Shown in pieces: positions 9,243-18,853 of a stretch of 64,000 nucleotides of DNA; position 1 is the first letter of the stretch; the number at the start of each line of letters is the position of its first letter. The DNA is from Methylobacter sp. BlB1. Its GTDB lineage: Bacteria; Pseudomonadota; Gammaproteobacteria; Methylococcales; Methylomonadaceae. Under the pieces are notes generated by a model that was given only the letters and a program-made list of their open reading frames with translations, was not told where the DNA came from and did not search any database. A program made the translations under genes and the position numbers. The stretch spans positions 29,757 to 93,756 of the forward strand of contig NZ_JADMKV010000009.1 of NCBI RefSeq assembly GCF_015476545.1. The letters run 5' to 3'.

Positions 9243-10058
9243 TTACTTGGTAGCCACTGCGTAAATGACGTTCGTGGCTATAGTCTTCACCTGATGTTCA
9301 TCCAGATGTGCCAGATTTTTTTCGTGCACATAAGTTAAAGCTTCCACATCGAGTTGCGCCAGCGTGCCTCGATAGCCGCTGCCCATGGCAATCAGCCACC
9401 AGTCCTCGGGCGTATTCAACGGATGCGCGCCGGTTTCTGCCACAATGTTATCAGTACATACGCCGGCCTCGGCGAGCATTTCGCGCAGTCCGGACGGCTC
9501 TGAAATACGCTCCCAGGGATTGAAGCTTCGCTGCAGGTCCGGGCGCACATCGGCAATGGCGTCCCAAAAGGCGCTGTTGGCCGGCTCGAACAGGTCGGGC
9601 CCCCAGGTCGTGATGGCCAGACGGCCGCCGGGCTTCACCATGCGCCATAACTCTTTGACCGCCGCCGCCATATCCGGCACGAAGAAGATGCCGAACACGC
9701 ACACGACCGCATCGAAACTGGCATCCGGATAGCCCAGATCCAGCATATCGGCAACCCTGAACTCGATGTTTTCCAGGCCTCTGGCCTGCGCCTTAGCCTC
9801 AGCCAGAGCAATCAAACGCTCAGCAAGATCAGACGCCACCACCTGGCCGCCGGGTCCAACCAGCTCGGCCGCAGGCAGGGCGGAGCCGCCGCTGCCGGAA
9901 CAGACATCCAGCACCCGCTCTCCCGGCCGCAAGCCGATGCGTTCAATCGTCTGCCGGCCAAAGCCGTGCCAGAAGGAACTGACCGGGTGGTCGAAATAGT
10001 CGGCTGCCGCATTGTAGGTCATGGCCGCTTTGGCTTTGGCGACTTCAAGTTCATTCAT
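9243..10058 (-). CDS. Class I SAM-dependent methyltransferase (UbiE/Methyltransf_11 type)
   Basis: The 271-residue product has the Rossmann SAM-binding motif 'VLDVCSGSGGSALPAAEL' (about residues 49-66), the acidic loop 'VVASDLAERL', and motif 'DASFDAVVCVFGIFFVPD'. The family methylates small molecules. It lies 110 bp downstream of the arsenite pump on the same strand and may be the last gene of the arsenic operon. It lacks the conserved Cys set of the arsenite methyltransferase ArsM, so I do not assign that role. Substrate is unknown. Confidence 0.8.
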   Translation of the reverse strand: MNELEVAKAKAAMTYNAAADYFDHPVSSFWHGFGRQTIERIGLRPGERVLDVCSGSGGSALPAAELVGPGGQVVASDLAERLIALAEAKAQARGLENIEFRVADMLDLGYPDASFDAVVCVFGIFFVPDMAAAVKELWRMVKPGGRLAITTWGPDLFEPANSAFWDAIADVRPDLQRSFNPWERISEPSGLREMLAEAGVCTDNIVAETGAHPLNTPEDWWLIAMGSGYRGTLAQLDVEALTYVHEKNLAHLDEHQVKTIATNVIYAVATK

Positions 10059-10167
10059 GGCTGTCTCGCTGTTAAATAGTCGATGGTGTAATTATTGAGG
10101 TAGCGCTTAGGGATAAGTTTACCCTATCCCGGGCCTGCGGTTTCCCCGCCGTCTGCCTGTACGTTCA

Positions 10168-11277
10168 TTACCGGACAGGCATAAAGTACTTTTTCCTGAA
10201 GTAAAGGGCCACGTTGACCAGCCCGATCAGCACCGGCACCTCCACCAGCGGCCCTATCACCGCCGCGAAGGCTTCGCCCGACTGCAGCCCGAACACCGCC
10301 ACCGCCACGGCGATCGCCAGTTCGAAGTTATTGCTGGCCGCTGTGAACGATAACGTAGCGCTGATGCGATAACCGGCGCCGGCCTTGGCGGACATATAAA
10401 ACGTGACCAGAAACATGATGATGAAATAGATCACCAGCGGAACGGCGATGCGCAGCACATCCAGCGGCAACTGCACGATGTATTCGCCTTTCAGGGAAAA
10501 CATGACCAGAATCGTGAACAGCAAGGCGATCAGGGTAATCGGGCTGATTTTCGGGATAAACTTTTCCTCATACCACGCCCGGCCTTTTTGCCGGACCAGC
10601 AGAAACCGGGTCAACATGCCGCCGAAGAAAGGAATGCCCAAATAAATGAGCACGCTTTCGGCCACCTCCAGCATGGTGATTTTCACTTCCAGCCCGGACG
10701 CGATGCCCAGCCAGTCAGGCAGCAGGGTCACGAAAAGATAGGCATAGACGGAAAAGAACAGCATCTGGAAAATGGAGTTGAAGGCCACCAGCCCGGCGCA
10801 ATATTCGGTATCGCCATCCGCCAGATCGTTCCAGACCAGCACCATGGCAATGCAGCGGGCCAAGCCGATAATGATCAGTCCCACCATATAGCTGGGATAG
10901 TCCCGCAGGAAAATGATCGCCAGCACGAACATCAGAAAGGGGCCGATCACCCAGTTCTGGATCAGCGAAAGCGACAGCACCTTCAGGTCTTTGAAGACCA
11001 AGGGCAGTTCCTCATAACGGACCTTGGCCAGCGGCGGATACATCATCAGGATGAGGCCGATGGCGATCGGCATGGAGGTTGTTCCGACCTGAAAGCGGGT
11101 CAACCAGGTCGTGACCTCAGGGACGAAATTGCCTACGGCCACGCCGGCCACCATGGCCATGAAAATCCACAGCGTCAGAAACCGGGCCATGAATCCCAAG
11201 CGCTTGGGAGCCGCATGAGGTGGGCTGCCAGGGCGATTACCGGATCGCCTTGAGCTAGGGATCTCTTGCATGTTCAT
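10168..11277 (-). CDS. arsB: ACR3-family arsenite efflux transporter
   Basis: The product is a 369-residue inner-membrane protein with about ten transmembrane helices. It carries the ACR3 signature '[18 protein letters not shown]' with its conserved Cys, followed by '[13 protein letters not shown]'. ACR3 extrudes As(III), driven by the proton-motive force, and can be energised by ArsA. I chose the ATG at 11277, which has an AAGGAGT ribosome-binding site; the longer frame to 11409 overlaps arsA and has no such site. It is the fifth step in the arsR-C-H-D-A-ACR3 order, 58 bp after arsA. Confidence 0.93.
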   Translation of the reverse strand: MNMQEIPSSRRSGNRPGSPPHAAPKRLGFMARFLTLWIFMAMVAGVAVGNFVPEVTTWLTRFQVGTTSMPIAIGLILMMYPPLAKVRYEELPLVFKDLKVLSLSLIQNWVIGPFLMFVLAIIFLRDYPSYMVGLIIIGLARCIAMVLVWNDLADGDTEYCAGLVAFNSIFQMLFFSVYAYLFVTLLPDWLGIASGLEVKITMLEVAESVLIYLGIPFFGGMLTRFLLVRQKGRAWYEEKFIPKISPITLIALLFTILVMFSLKGEYIVQLPLDVLRIAVPLVIYFIIMFLVTFYMSAKAGAGYRISATLSFTAASNNFELAIAVAVAVFGLQSGEAFAAVIGPLVEVPVLIGLVNVALYFRKKYFMPVR

Positions 11278-11335
11278 GAAAGTACTCCTTCGTTTATATG
11301 AGCAGAGCGTTAGCCGTTTGACAGGCTGCCGGGTT

Positions 11336-13102
11336 CTAGTTGCCGCCGGCCAATGCCAGCAGGCGGCTGACGCCCACAGGCTCTTGTTGAAGCAATGGAA
11401 CCACGGCATAACGCCGGACGTAGTGTTTGGTCACGGCATCGATTTCCCGCCACTCGTTGGCCGCCCGCTGGCGCAGCAGGGGCGAGGTGACCGTCGCCGC
11501 GGCCAGGCTGTTATTGATCACCCAGGCCCACGGCTCGATGCCGGCCCGGCGCAGGTCCTCTTGCAGATTGGCCGCTTCCAGTATCGGCGTGGTTTCCGCC
11601 AGCGTGACGATCAGTACCTTGGTCAGTTTCTGGTCCTGCAAGCGCATCAACGGCGTGGTGTAGTGCATTCCCGAGGCTCCCATCTGCCGGTTGATCTCAC
11701 GGTGATAGGCGCCGGTCGCATCCAGCAGCAGCAGGGTATGACCGGTCGGGGCCGTATCCATGACCACGAATTGCTTGCCCGCCTCGCGGATGATGCGCGA
11801 AAAAGCCTGGAACACGGCGATCTCCTCGGTGCACGGGGAGCGCAGGTCTTCCTCGAGCATGGCAAGGCCTTGCGCATCGAGCTTGGCGCCCTTGGTCTGC
11901 AGGATATGCCGGCGATAGCGTTCGGTTTCCTCGTGCGGATCGATCCGGCTGACCGTCAGGTTATCCAACGTATCGTTCAGCGTTTCGCTCAAATGGGCGG
12001 CCGGGTCCGAGGTGGTCAGGTGCACCGGCAAGCCGCGGCGAGCCAGTTCCACAGCGACCGCAGCAGCCAGCGTGGTTTTGCCGACGCCGCCTTTGCCCAT
12101 CAGCATCACGAGGCCATGGCCGTCTTGCGCCATGGCCTCGACCAGTTCGGCAAGGCGAGGCTTTTCCAGTTCGGCGGAGATACCCACCTGGGCTTCTTCT
12201 AGCTCGGGTGCATCCTCCAGCAGCTGACGCAGGAGTTCTATGCCGACCAGGTTGAATGGTTTGAGCATGACTTCATCGCGCGGCAGGGCTCTCAAGGCGT
12301 CCGGCATCGCAGCCAGCGCGGCACTCTCTCTTTCATGAATGGCGGCCGCTAACGAATCTTTATCGGCTTCGGCAGGCGACAGGATGCCGTTGATCACCAA
12401 GTATTGCTGCGATAGGCCAATCGCCGCCAGTTCTTCATGCGTGCGGGCCACTTCGCGCAGGGTCGCCTGTTGGGCACGGGCCACCAGTATCAACCGGGTA
12501 CGAGCCGCATCGGCCAGTGCTTCCACGGCCGCCTTGTATTGCGCCCGCTGCTTTTCAAGGCCGGCCAGAGGCCCTAGGCAGGAGGCATCGCCTTTGCCGG
12601 CCTCCAGAAAGCCGCTCCAGGCGCCGGGCAGTTGCAGCAGGCGAATAGTATGGCCAGTGGGCGCCGTATCGAAAATGATGTGATCATAGCCGGCTGTCAG
12701 GTCCGACTCGATCAGCAAGGCAGTGAATTCATCAAAGGCCGCAATCTCGGTCGTGCAGGCGCCGGACAGTTGCTCCTCGATGCCTTTCACCACCCCATCC
12801 GGCAAAATGCCGCGTACCGGGCCGACAATGCGGTTCCTGTAGGTTTGGGCGGCGGCTTGCGGGTCGATCTCCAGGGCGGCCAGATTGGGCACTGCGGCAA
12901 TCGCGGTGATCTGATTGCCGATATTGACGCCGAACACCTGGCCGACATTGGAAGCCGGGTCAGTGCTGACCAGCAGCACACGCCGGCCGCCATCCGCCAG
13001 CTGTATCGCCGTGGCACAGGCAATCGAAGTCTTGCCGACACCGCCCGTGCCGGTGAAAAACAGGAAGCGCGGCGGTTGGTCGAGAAATTTCAGCGCAGCC
13101 AT
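11336..13102 (-). CDS. arsA: Arsenical pump-driving ATPase ArsA
   Basis: This 588-residue ArsA has two homologous halves, each with a P-loop: 'GTGGVGKTS' at ~18-26 and 'GKGGVGKTT' at ~335. Each half also has the signature 'DTAPTGHT'. The metalloid-site Cys residues appear in '[11 protein letters not shown]' and 'CTEEIAVF', and a third lies in 'DASCLGPL'. As(III) delivered by ArsD binds there and stimulates ATP hydrolysis, which powers efflux through the membrane pump. It lies between arsD and the ACR3 gene, spaced 22 and 58 bp. Length is typical of two-domain ArsA. Confidence 0.96.
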   Translation of the reverse strand: MAALKFLDQPPRFLFFTGTGGVGKTSIACATAIQLADGGRRVLLVSTDPASNVGQVFGVNIGNQITAIAAVPNLAALEIDPQAAAQTYRNRIVGPVRGILPDGVVKGIEEQLSGACTTEIAAFDEFTALLIESDLTAGYDHIIFDTAPTGHTIRLLQLPGAWSGFLEAGKGDASCLGPLAGLEKQRAQYKAAVEALADAARTRLILVARAQQATLREVARTHEELAAIGLSQQYLVINGILSPAEADKDSLAAAIHERESAALAAMPDALRALPRDEVMLKPFNLVGIELLRQLLEDAPELEEAQVGISAELEKPRLAELVEAMAQDGHGLVMLMGKGGVGKTTLAAAVAVELARRGLPVHLTTSDPAAHLSETLNDTLDNLTVSRIDPHEETERYRRHILQTKGAKLDAQGLAMLEEDLRSPCTEEIAVFQAFSRIIREAGKQFVVMDTAPTGHTLLLLDATGAYHREINRQMGASGMHYTTPLMRLQDQKLTKVLIVTLAETTPILEAANLQEDLRRAGIEPWAWVINNSLAAATVTSPLLRQRAANEWREIDAVTKHYVRRYAVVPLLQQEPVGVSRLLALAGGN

Positions 13103-13124
13103 GACGATACCTTCAAGTTATTTT

Positions 13125-13487
13125 TTAACAGCAGCTACTGCCGCCGCAGCAGCCGCCCGCCGGCTTGATTTCAATGACCGGTTTGCTGATTCCGGCCCAG
13201 CGCGCCAACTCGGCACGGTTAGGGTAACGGCCGGCCAACGCCACTTCGCCATCGACCAGAATCAACGGCAAAGCCTCGGCGCCGGAGCGCTCCAGGAAGC
13301 TTTTCACGACCGCATTTTCGGCAAAAGCCATCGGTTGCTGGGCGAGATTGAAGCGCTCGATTTGGGCGCCCTGTTGTTTGGCCCAATCGACATCGGCGGC
13401 AAAGCTGACCAATTGCTGGTCGACATCAACGCCACAGACGCCGGTGCTGCAGCACAGCGCCGGGTCAAACACTTGGATAGTTTTCAT
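13125..13487 (-). CDS. arsD: ArsD arsenic metallochaperone
   Basis: The 120-residue product shows the ArsD Cys pairs: 'DPALCCSTGVCG' (Cys12, Cys13, Cys18) and a C-terminal 'GGCCGGSSCC'. It binds As(III) and passes it to ArsA; it is also a weak repressor of ars operons in other bacteria. I chose the ATG at 13487 (GGAG ribosome-binding site) over the longer frame to 13511. It lies directly upstream of arsA, as expected for a chaperone-ATPase pair. Confidence 0.95.
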   Translation of the reverse strand: MKTIQVFDPALCCSTGVCGVDVDQQLVSFAADVDWAKQQGAQIERFNLAQQPMAFAENAVVKSFLERSGAEALPLILVDGEVALAGRYPNRAELARWAGISKPVIEIKPAGGCCGGSSCC

Positions 13488-13535
13488 GCGGAATCTCCAC
13501 TTAATAATCAATAACAGTTATGGCCAAGCCTTTTA

Positions 13536-14279
13536 CTAAATCGCGGCCTGATTAACCCGCCGGGACAGTGCTTCGGCGCTCTCCTTGCGCTCGCTGTAAC
13601 GGTCCACCAGATAAGGCGCCACATCCCGGGTCAGCAGCGTGAACTTGAACAGTTCCTCCATCACGTCCACTACCCGGTCATAATAAGCCGACGGCTTCAT
13701 GCGGTCGTTGTCGTCAAATTCCAGATAGGCTTTGGCGACCGACGACTGATTGGGGATGGTCAGCATGCGCATCCAGCGGCCCAGGACGCGCATCTGGTTG
13801 ACGGCATTGAAGGACTGCGAGCCGCCGCACACTTGCATCAGGGCTAAGGTCTTGCCCTGGGTGGGACGAATAGCGCCTATAGACAGCGGAATCCAGTCGA
13901 TCTGCGTCTTCATGATGCCGGTCATGGCGCCATGGCGTTCCGGCGAGCACCAGACCATGCCTTCGGCCCATTGGGTCAGTTCCCGCAGTTCAACCACCTT
14001 CGGATGCGTTTCGGGCGCATCATCAGGCAGCGGCAGGCCGCTGGGGTTGAAGATCTTCACCTCGCCGCCCATGGCCCGAAGCAGTCGGGCGGCTTCCTCG
14101 ACCAGCAGACGGCTGAAAGAGCGTTCGCGCAGAGAGCCGTACAACAGCAGGAAACGCGGGGCGTGCGCGGAAGGAGCCGCAGGCCGGAGCTGGCTCAGAT
14201 CCGGAGTATGGAACAGTTCACGCTCGATATTCGGTAAATCATTCAATAAGTCAGACACGTTGGCCCTCTTAAAGCTCAA
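13536..14279 (-). CDS. arsH: ArsH NADPH-dependent FMN reductase
   Basis: The 247-residue flavodoxin-fold protein has the NADPH:FMN reductase motif '[15 protein letters not shown]' and the ArsH core '[20 protein letters not shown]'. ArsH enzymes oxidise trivalent organoarsenicals to the less toxic pentavalent form and can reduce quinones. The ATG overlaps the arsC stop by 4 bp (ATGA), showing translational coupling. Length is normal. Confidence 0.95.
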   Translation of the reverse strand: MSFKRANVSDLLNDLPNIERELFHTPDLSQLRPAAPSAHAPRFLLLYGSLRERSFSRLLVEEAARLLRAMGGEVKIFNPSGLPLPDDAPETHPKVVELRELTQWAEGMVWCSPERHGAMTGIMKTQIDWIPLSIGAIRPTQGKTLALMQVCGGSQSFNAVNQMRVLGRWMRMLTIPNQSSVAKAYLEFDDNDRMKPSAYYDRVVDVMEELFKFTLLTRDVAPYLVDRYSERKESAEALSRRVNQAAI

Positions 14280-14755
14280 GGTAACAGGTTGCCGATACGA
14301 TCCAGCTCTGCCTTCAGGCGTGCCGGGTCGTTTTCCAGCTCTGCCAATGGCAAAGCCAGCAAGGTTTCAATGCGATGGCGCAGGATGCGATAGGCGGTCA
14401 TAAAAGCTGCATCGACTTCCTCGTCGCTGCCGGTCGCATGGGCCGGGTCTTCGACACCCCAATGCGTGCGCAGTACCGGTCCCAGATAAGCCGGGCAGGT
14501 TTCGCCTGCCGCGCCCGCGCATACGGTGATGACAATATCCGGCGTCTGCGGCAGATTGTCCCACGACTTGCTGTGCAGGCCTTCGGTCGAAATACCTTCG
14601 CGGTTCAACAGCGCCAGTGAGCGCGAATGCACCTGCCCGGTGGGCAGGCTGCCGGCGCTCATGGCCCGCCAGCCTGCCGGGGCCAAATGGTTGAAGGCGG
14701 CTTCGCCGAGAATGGAACGGCAGGAATTGCCGGTGCAAAGAAACAACACATTCAT
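14276..14755 (-). CDS. arsC: Arsenate reductase, low-molecular-weight phosphatase type
   Basis: The 159-residue product begins '[14 protein letters not shown]', the P-loop of LMW-phosphatase-type ArsC, with the first catalytic Cys. The relay Cys pair occurs in '[17 protein letters not shown]'. It reduces As(V) to As(III), which the downstream pump exports. I chose the ATG at 14755, which overlaps the arsR stop (ATGA). The longer frame to 14857 would run into arsR. It is coupled to arsH on the other side in the same way. Confidence 0.95.
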   Translation of the reverse strand: MNVLFLCTGNSCRSILGEAAFNHLAPAGWRAMSAGSLPTGQVHSRSLALLNREGISTEGLHSKSWDNLPQTPDIVITVCAGAAGETCPAYLGPVLRTHWGVEDPAHATGSDEEVDAAFMTAYRILRHRIETLLALPLAELENDPARLKAELDRIGNLLP

Positions 14756-15126
14756 GGAGTGGATTCCGTCTGGGTTAATGAAACCGATGAGCTTGAATCG
14801 CAGCAGCCGGATGCCGGCGCTTGATCGAAGCACTGTTCGGGATGCCCGGCGCAGCACTCCTCGGTCAGATAGGCGATCAGCTCCCGCATCAGCGCTAGGT
14901 TGGCCCGGTAACGCTGGAAGCGGCCTTCCTGGGTCACATGCAGCAATTGAGCATGGGTCATGGCTTTTAAATGAAAGGACAGGTTCGTGGGCGGCAGATT
15001 CAGTGCCGTGGCGATTTCACCCGCCACCAAACCATTGGGGCCGTGTTTTACCAGTAACCGGTACACATCCAGGCGCACGCCGGATGAAAGGGATTCGAAA
15101 ATTGAAGTGGCAGTAGTTTTATCCAT
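14752..15126 (-). CDS. arsR: ArsR-family arsenic-responsive repressor
   Basis: The 124-residue winged-helix protein has the ArsR DNA-recognition helix in 'ATALNLPPTNLSFHLKAMTH'. A C-terminal Cys cluster, 'EECCAGHPEQCF', probably binds As(III) and releases the DNA. This C-terminal location of the metalloid site differs from the classic ELCVCDLC site in the DNA-binding helix. It is the first gene of the operon and represses it in the absence of arsenite. The start at 15126 is the first ATG of the frame. Confidence 0.94.
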   Translation of the reverse strand: MDKTTATSIFESLSSGVRLDVYRLLVKHGPNGLVAGEIATALNLPPTNLSFHLKAMTHAQLLHVTQEGRFQRYRANLALMRELIAYLTEECCAGHPEQCFDQAPASGCCDSSSSVSLTQTESTP

Positions 15127-15180
15127 AGATGAATACTACAACAATTATTGAAATATTGAAATACTTTACATGATCACTGT
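15127..15180 (-). promoter_or_regulatory. Probable ars operon promoter/operator
   Basis: Just upstream of arsR the minus strand holds an AT-rich tandem motif, 'ATTTCAATATTTCAATAATTG', in which 'ATTTCAAT' is repeated directly. ArsR-type repressors bind such AT-rich repeats overlapping the promoter. The exact -10/-35 boxes cannot be fixed by eye. Confidence 0.45.
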
Positions 15181-15629
15181 TCCGTATCGGCATAATCAAA
15201 CTGAACTGCCCTAATGCAACACTTTAAATGCCTCATTAGGGCTGTTTTGGACTCTTTGGAGGCTATTGTCCCAGAGCTAAACTCTATCGAGGCCAATCAG
15301 GGCTCATGGCTAATTTATGATTACAGCCGCAGTAATATTAAAAAAGCTCATAGGTCGATTCGCGCATAAAACCAGACAATAAACCAGGAGCCTAGTGAGC
15401 CAGGGTAGCTTGATCCGTTTGATCTTCTTGTTGACTCGCATCCAGAAAATTCACAACCGGCCGCGAAAAATTTGAGAAATTTTGGTTGCCATCACCCATA
15501 TGGGTGATGACTGACCTTTTCTAAGAAATTCATAATGAATTTCCTTGGTTGATCAAGGAACAAAACATAGGGGCTGTATTCTTCCTTATTTTATCAACAA
15601 TCTTTTGCATCAATATGGAAGTGAATTTT
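15181..15629. other. Intergenic region upstream of the PEP-CTERM gene
   Basis: This gap between arsR and the PEP-CTERM gene contains a short hairpin at 15541-15560 ('TTCCTTGG' against 'TCAAGGAA') and presumably the promoter of the PEP-CTERM gene. I see no other gene. Confidence 0.4.
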
Positions 15630-16247
15630 ATGAAACTTTTATCGACTATATTAGTTTTGGCTGCCTTATCATTGGATTTAACAAGCGCAGCTTTTGCATC
15701 CACCCAAACCTTGGACTTCTTCAACCCTGGTCCTGGCACAACCTACTGGACTCCAGACGAAGCCAGCAAAGAAAGCAGCCCGTATTACAGATGGCAAGGG
15801 GAAGACTGGAGCTGGCAGTTCAGACCGGTTGCCGACGCCATCAGCAGCGCCTCGGTATCTGTCAGCGCCTTTGATGCCGATACAGATGCTGGAGAAATAG
15901 ACAATATTTACGGTTGGAGTAACGACAGCTCGTCGTGGGAATTGCTGGGCAACTTGGCCGGCGCAGGCGACATATGGTCTTTCACCACATTCGATCTGGC
16001 TTCCTCCTGGTTTGATGAAATCAATGCCGGTTTACAATTAAAGATAGCGATAGACGCTTTGGGCGACAACTGGGCCGTTTCACTCGCTAAATCATCCCTG
16101 ATTATCAACGGCGGCACCCTGCCTCCTCTCAATCCGAGCGCAGTACCTGCACCGGCCGCAGTATGGTTGTTTGGTTCTGCATTGGCAGGGTTAGGATTCT
16201 TTAGCAAACGTCGTAAAACTTTGGTGCTTAATAGTTGGCTGTCATAA
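15630..16247 (+). CDS. PEP-CTERM sorting domain-containing exported protein
   Basis: The 205-residue product has a signal peptide ('LLSTILVLAALSLDLTSAAFA') and a C-terminal sorting tail: 'VPAPAAVWLFGSALAGLGFF' followed by 'SKRRK'. This is the proteobacterial PEP-CTERM/VPxP variant recognised by exosortase, which would process the protein during export to the surface or into extracellular polymer. The mature domain is beta-rich, acidic and aromatic ('WQGEDWSWQF'), of unknown function. The ATG at 15630 has a GGAAG upstream; an in-frame ATG at 15615 is an alternative. A strong terminator follows. Confidence 0.88.
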   Translation: MKLLSTILVLAALSLDLTSAAFASTQTLDFFNPGPGTTYWTPDEASKESSPYYRWQGEDWSWQFRPVADAISSASVSVSAFDADTDAGEIDNIYGWSNDSSSWELLGNLAGAGDIWSFTTFDLASSWFDEINAGLQLKIAIDALGDNWAVSLAKSSLIINGGTLPPLNPSAVPAPAAVWLFGSALAGLGFFSKRRKTLVLNSWLS

Positions 16248-16254
16248 ATAGAAT

Positions 16255-16280
16255 AAAGGCCGGGTATACCGGCCTTTTTT
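16255..16280 (+). terminator. Rho-independent terminator of the PEP-CTERM gene
   Basis: The GC-rich stem AAAGGCCGG/CCGGCCTTT with a 4-bp loop is followed by a run of T, starting 8 bp after the stop codon. Confidence 0.9.
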
Positions 16281-16357
16281 GTGAACTCTGTCGCGTTGAT
16301 TGCCATCAAGCGCAGCTTGCCTGTTCCTGCCTGGCTTTAGGCGGCCATGAGAGTAAG

Positions 16358-16645
16358 CTAGCGAATCATCGACGCCTTTCCACGGATTTGCCTCTCGCCA
16401 TAAGATCTGTTACGCCAGGAAGGACCTGTTTTGGCGCAATTCAAGGCTTCATCGAGCGTATCAAAGACGCCCCAGCATCTGAGGCTTCCGCCCATCAGGC
16501 AATGCACTGACATCACATGGTCTGTACGAAGAATGAAAGATTCTGTCGGAGTAGATCCTCGCAGCAAAAGCGGATTAATTAAATGCCCGTCAATAAAATC
16601 TTCCGCCAGATACTCAGTGCCATCATCAAGTTTAAACTTAGCCAT
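16358..16645 (-). CDS. Small hypothetical protein
   Basis: The 95-residue product starts 'MAKFKLDDGTEYLAEDFIDG' and contains 'SFILRTDHVMSVHCLMGG' and a basic C-terminal tail. I do not recognise a family. A GGGGG ribosome-binding site lies ~10 bp before the ATG at 16645; another ATG six bases further upstream is too close to it. No signal peptide or membrane segment is present. It is transcribed leftward and alone. Confidence 0.6.
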   Translation of the reverse strand: MAKFKLDDGTEYLAEDFIDGHLINPLLLRGSTPTESFILRTDHVMSVHCLMGGSLRCWGVFDTLDEALNCAKTGPSWRNRSYGERQIRGKASMIR

Positions 16646-16763
16646 AATCATAGTTCCCCCTAATCAATTTTTACATTGTCATCAGAGGGTAGCATTCGCT
16701 GGCTTAAGCTTGCTTTAAATCGTCGTCCTACCTGTTCAGTGCTCTACGGCATAAAGGTTAATC

Positions 16764-16853
16764 ACTGATGTTACGCACGAATCGCTCTCTGTGCTGTTTT
16801 AGTTTTACCGCGATGCCATGTAGGGTCGAATGAATTCGACTCTACACGTCAGT
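16764..16853. repeat. Shortened copy of a MITE-like repeat
   Basis: The segment starts ACTGATGTTACGCACGAATCG, nearly identical to the start of the element at 20099. It contains the 28-bp palindrome TGTAGGGTCGAAT/ATTCGACTCTACA at 16819-16846 and ends with a partial inverted terminus 'CGTCAGT'. It is probably an internally deleted copy of the same family. The rest of the gap 16646-16905 shows nothing else. Confidence 0.55.
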
Positions 16854-16905
16854 TAATTACCGCAATCGTCCGCTTGAATTGTTCTTTCGCGCGATGCACT
16901 GCTTT

Positions 16906-18609
16906 TCACTTTACGACACACTCGTTTTCGTTGATCTTCTTCCAGGCCTGGCGGGTCTGCATGCCGCCGGAAAGCACTTTTACCTGCAGGCCGTTCTGCT
17001 GCAAAAGACGATACGCATAATAAGCCCGCTGCCCGACACCGCAAATCAGCCAGATTTCCCGCGTCCTGGGCAGTTCGTTCACCCGGTCGCGCAAGGACTC
17101 GAGGGGAATGTTTTGGGAATTCGGAATGTGATCTTTGCTGTACTCCGCCTCGCTACGGACATCCACCAGCAGGGCCACAGTGGATGCCAGCTCATCCCAG
17201 TTCGCCAGTTGCAGATCGCCGCGCAGATGATTGGCGGCCACCATGCCGGCCATGTTAACCGGATCTTTGGCGGCGCCGAACTGGGGCGCGTAGCAAAGTT
17301 CCAGGTCTTCCAGATCGAATACCGACGCCTCCTGCATCATGGCCGTGGCAATAACATCGATGACTCTCGCCACGTCGAGCTCGCCCACGGCTTGCGCGCC
17401 GAGAATCCTGCCGTCCGCTTTGGAGAACAGCAATTTGATGTGGATCGGCCTGGCGCCCGGAAAATAACTGGCATGGTGGCCCGGATGCAGGTAGACCTTT
17501 TGGAAATCCACGCCGGCGCGTTTGAGCTGCTTTTCGTTGACGCCGGTGCAGGCAACGGTAAGGCCGAAAGCTTCACAGACAGCCGTTCCGAGCACACCCT
17601 CAAAAGCCAGGGGCGGCCGCGTTTCAGCATCGCTGCACGAAAAATGGTGGAGAATGGCGGTGGCCGCCACTCGTCCCTGCCGGTTGGCCGGTCCTGCCAG
17701 CGGAACGAGCTGCCACTGCCGGGTGATCCTGTTTTTCACTTCGACCACGTCGCCCACCGCCCAGATGGCGGCATCGCTGGTGCGCTGGTAGGGATCGACG
17801 CGAATGCCGCCGAGCTCGCCCAGTTCCAGCCGGGCATCGCGGGCCAACGCGGACTCGGGCCGCACGCCGATCCCCAGAATGACCAGGTCGGCAGTTAGCG
17901 TCGCGCCTTTTGAAGTACGCACGCTCAAGCCGCGCTCAGGGAGCGGTTCGAAGGCTTCGACAGCTTCGCCCAATCTCAGATGCACGCCATTGGCTTTCAG
18001 GCGTTCGGCGGCATAGCCGGCCATTTCAGGGTCCAGCGGCGGCATGACCTGGTTGGCCAATTCCAGCAGGGTGACGTCAAGTCCAAGCCTGACCAGATTC
18101 TCAGCCATTTCCAGGCCGATAAAACCGCCGCCCACGATCAGCGCGCGCGAGGCATCGGCGACCGCGGCCTTGATCTTCCGGCTGTCAGGGATGTTGCGCA
18201 GCACGTAAATCCCCGGCAGGTCGATGCCCGGCAGAGGCGGACGCACCGGCTGGGCACCGGTTGCCAGCACCAGGGCGTCATAAGGTTCTTTTCGCATGGC
18301 GCCGGTTTTGAGATCGCGCACTTCGATCAATCGGGCTTGCCGGTCGATGCGCGTGACCTCCGTTTCGGTATGGATTTCGATGTTAAAGCGGTGCTTGAAC
18401 ATTTCCGGGCTGGCCACCAGCAGTTTGGCTTCCGATTCGATAACATCGCCCACGAAATAAGGCAGGCCGCAATTGGCAAAGGATACATGCGGGCCTCGTT
18501 CGAACACGACGATCTCACAGGTCTCGCAGAGCCTGCGCATACGCGCCGCGCAAGTGGCTCCGCCGGCCACGCCGCCGACGATAAGGATACGTTTGTTTGC
18601 TGCATTCAT
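16906..18609 (-). CDS. CoA-disulfide reductase-like FAD oxidoreductase fused to rhodanese
   Basis: The 567-residue product has an FAD/NAD(P)-dependent pyridine nucleotide disulfide reductase domain. Visible parts are the FAD motif 'ILIVGGVAGGATCAARMRR', the redox Cys47 in 'SFANCGLPYF', and a second Rossmann motif 'ALIVGGGFIGLEMAENL'. A C-terminal rhodanese domain follows, with active Cys in 'LICGVGQRAYYAYRLL'. Such CoADR-Rhd proteins reduce CoA persulfide or polysulfide using NAD(P)H. I chose the ATG at 18609 (GGGAG ribosome-binding site); the longer frame to 18693 has no such site. A role in sulfur or redox stress is likely; it sits alone. Confidence 0.9.
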   Translation of the reverse strand: MNAANKRILIVGGVAGGATCAARMRRLCETCEIVVFERGPHVSFANCGLPYFVGDVIESEAKLLVASPEMFKHRFNIEIHTETEVTRIDRQARLIEVRDLKTGAMRKEPYDALVLATGAQPVRPPLPGIDLPGIYVLRNIPDSRKIKAAVADASRALIVGGGFIGLEMAENLVRLGLDVTLLELANQVMPPLDPEMAGYAAERLKANGVHLRLGEAVEAFEPLPERGLSVRTSKGATLTADLVILGIGVRPESALARDARLELGELGGIRVDPYQRTSDAAIWAVGDVVEVKNRITRQWQLVPLAGPANRQGRVAATAILHHFSCSDAETRPPLAFEGVLGTAVCEAFGLTVACTGVNEKQLKRAGVDFQKVYLHPGHHASYFPGARPIHIKLLFSKADGRILGAQAVGELDVARVIDVIATAMMQEASVFDLEDLELCYAPQFGAAKDPVNMAGMVAANHLRGDLQLANWDELASTVALLVDVRSEAEYSKDHIPNSQNIPLESLRDRVNELPRTREIWLICGVGQRAYYAYRLLQQNGLQVKVLSGGMQTRQAWKKINENECVVK

Positions 18610-18853
18610 GAGCTTAAATCTCCCGGCTCGGTTGTAGGTTAAAGTCGCTTTCTGAAATTGATCTGCCATTCCGACAGCATCATAGATGACCATGCGCTAT
18701 AGTGTTATGGATTTGAAACGTTTCCTCGGCAATCAGTGAAGTACAGATTGTTTGGTATCCTCTCAAGCTGGTATGGCCTTTGAGTCTTTGTTCTCCACGC
18801 AACGATGACGCCCTGAATCAACCGCTTCATTGGAACAGCAAACCCGACATCGG

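Noticed and set aside
9243..10058. Arsenite methyltransferase ArsM
   Set aside because: Although it follows the ars operon, the conserved Cys residues of ArsM are missing; only a general class I methyltransferase can be supported.
11270..12202. Long rightward open frames opposite arsA, cobalamin genes and cbiX
   Set aside because: They are antisense shadows of strongly conserved genes in GC-rich DNA.
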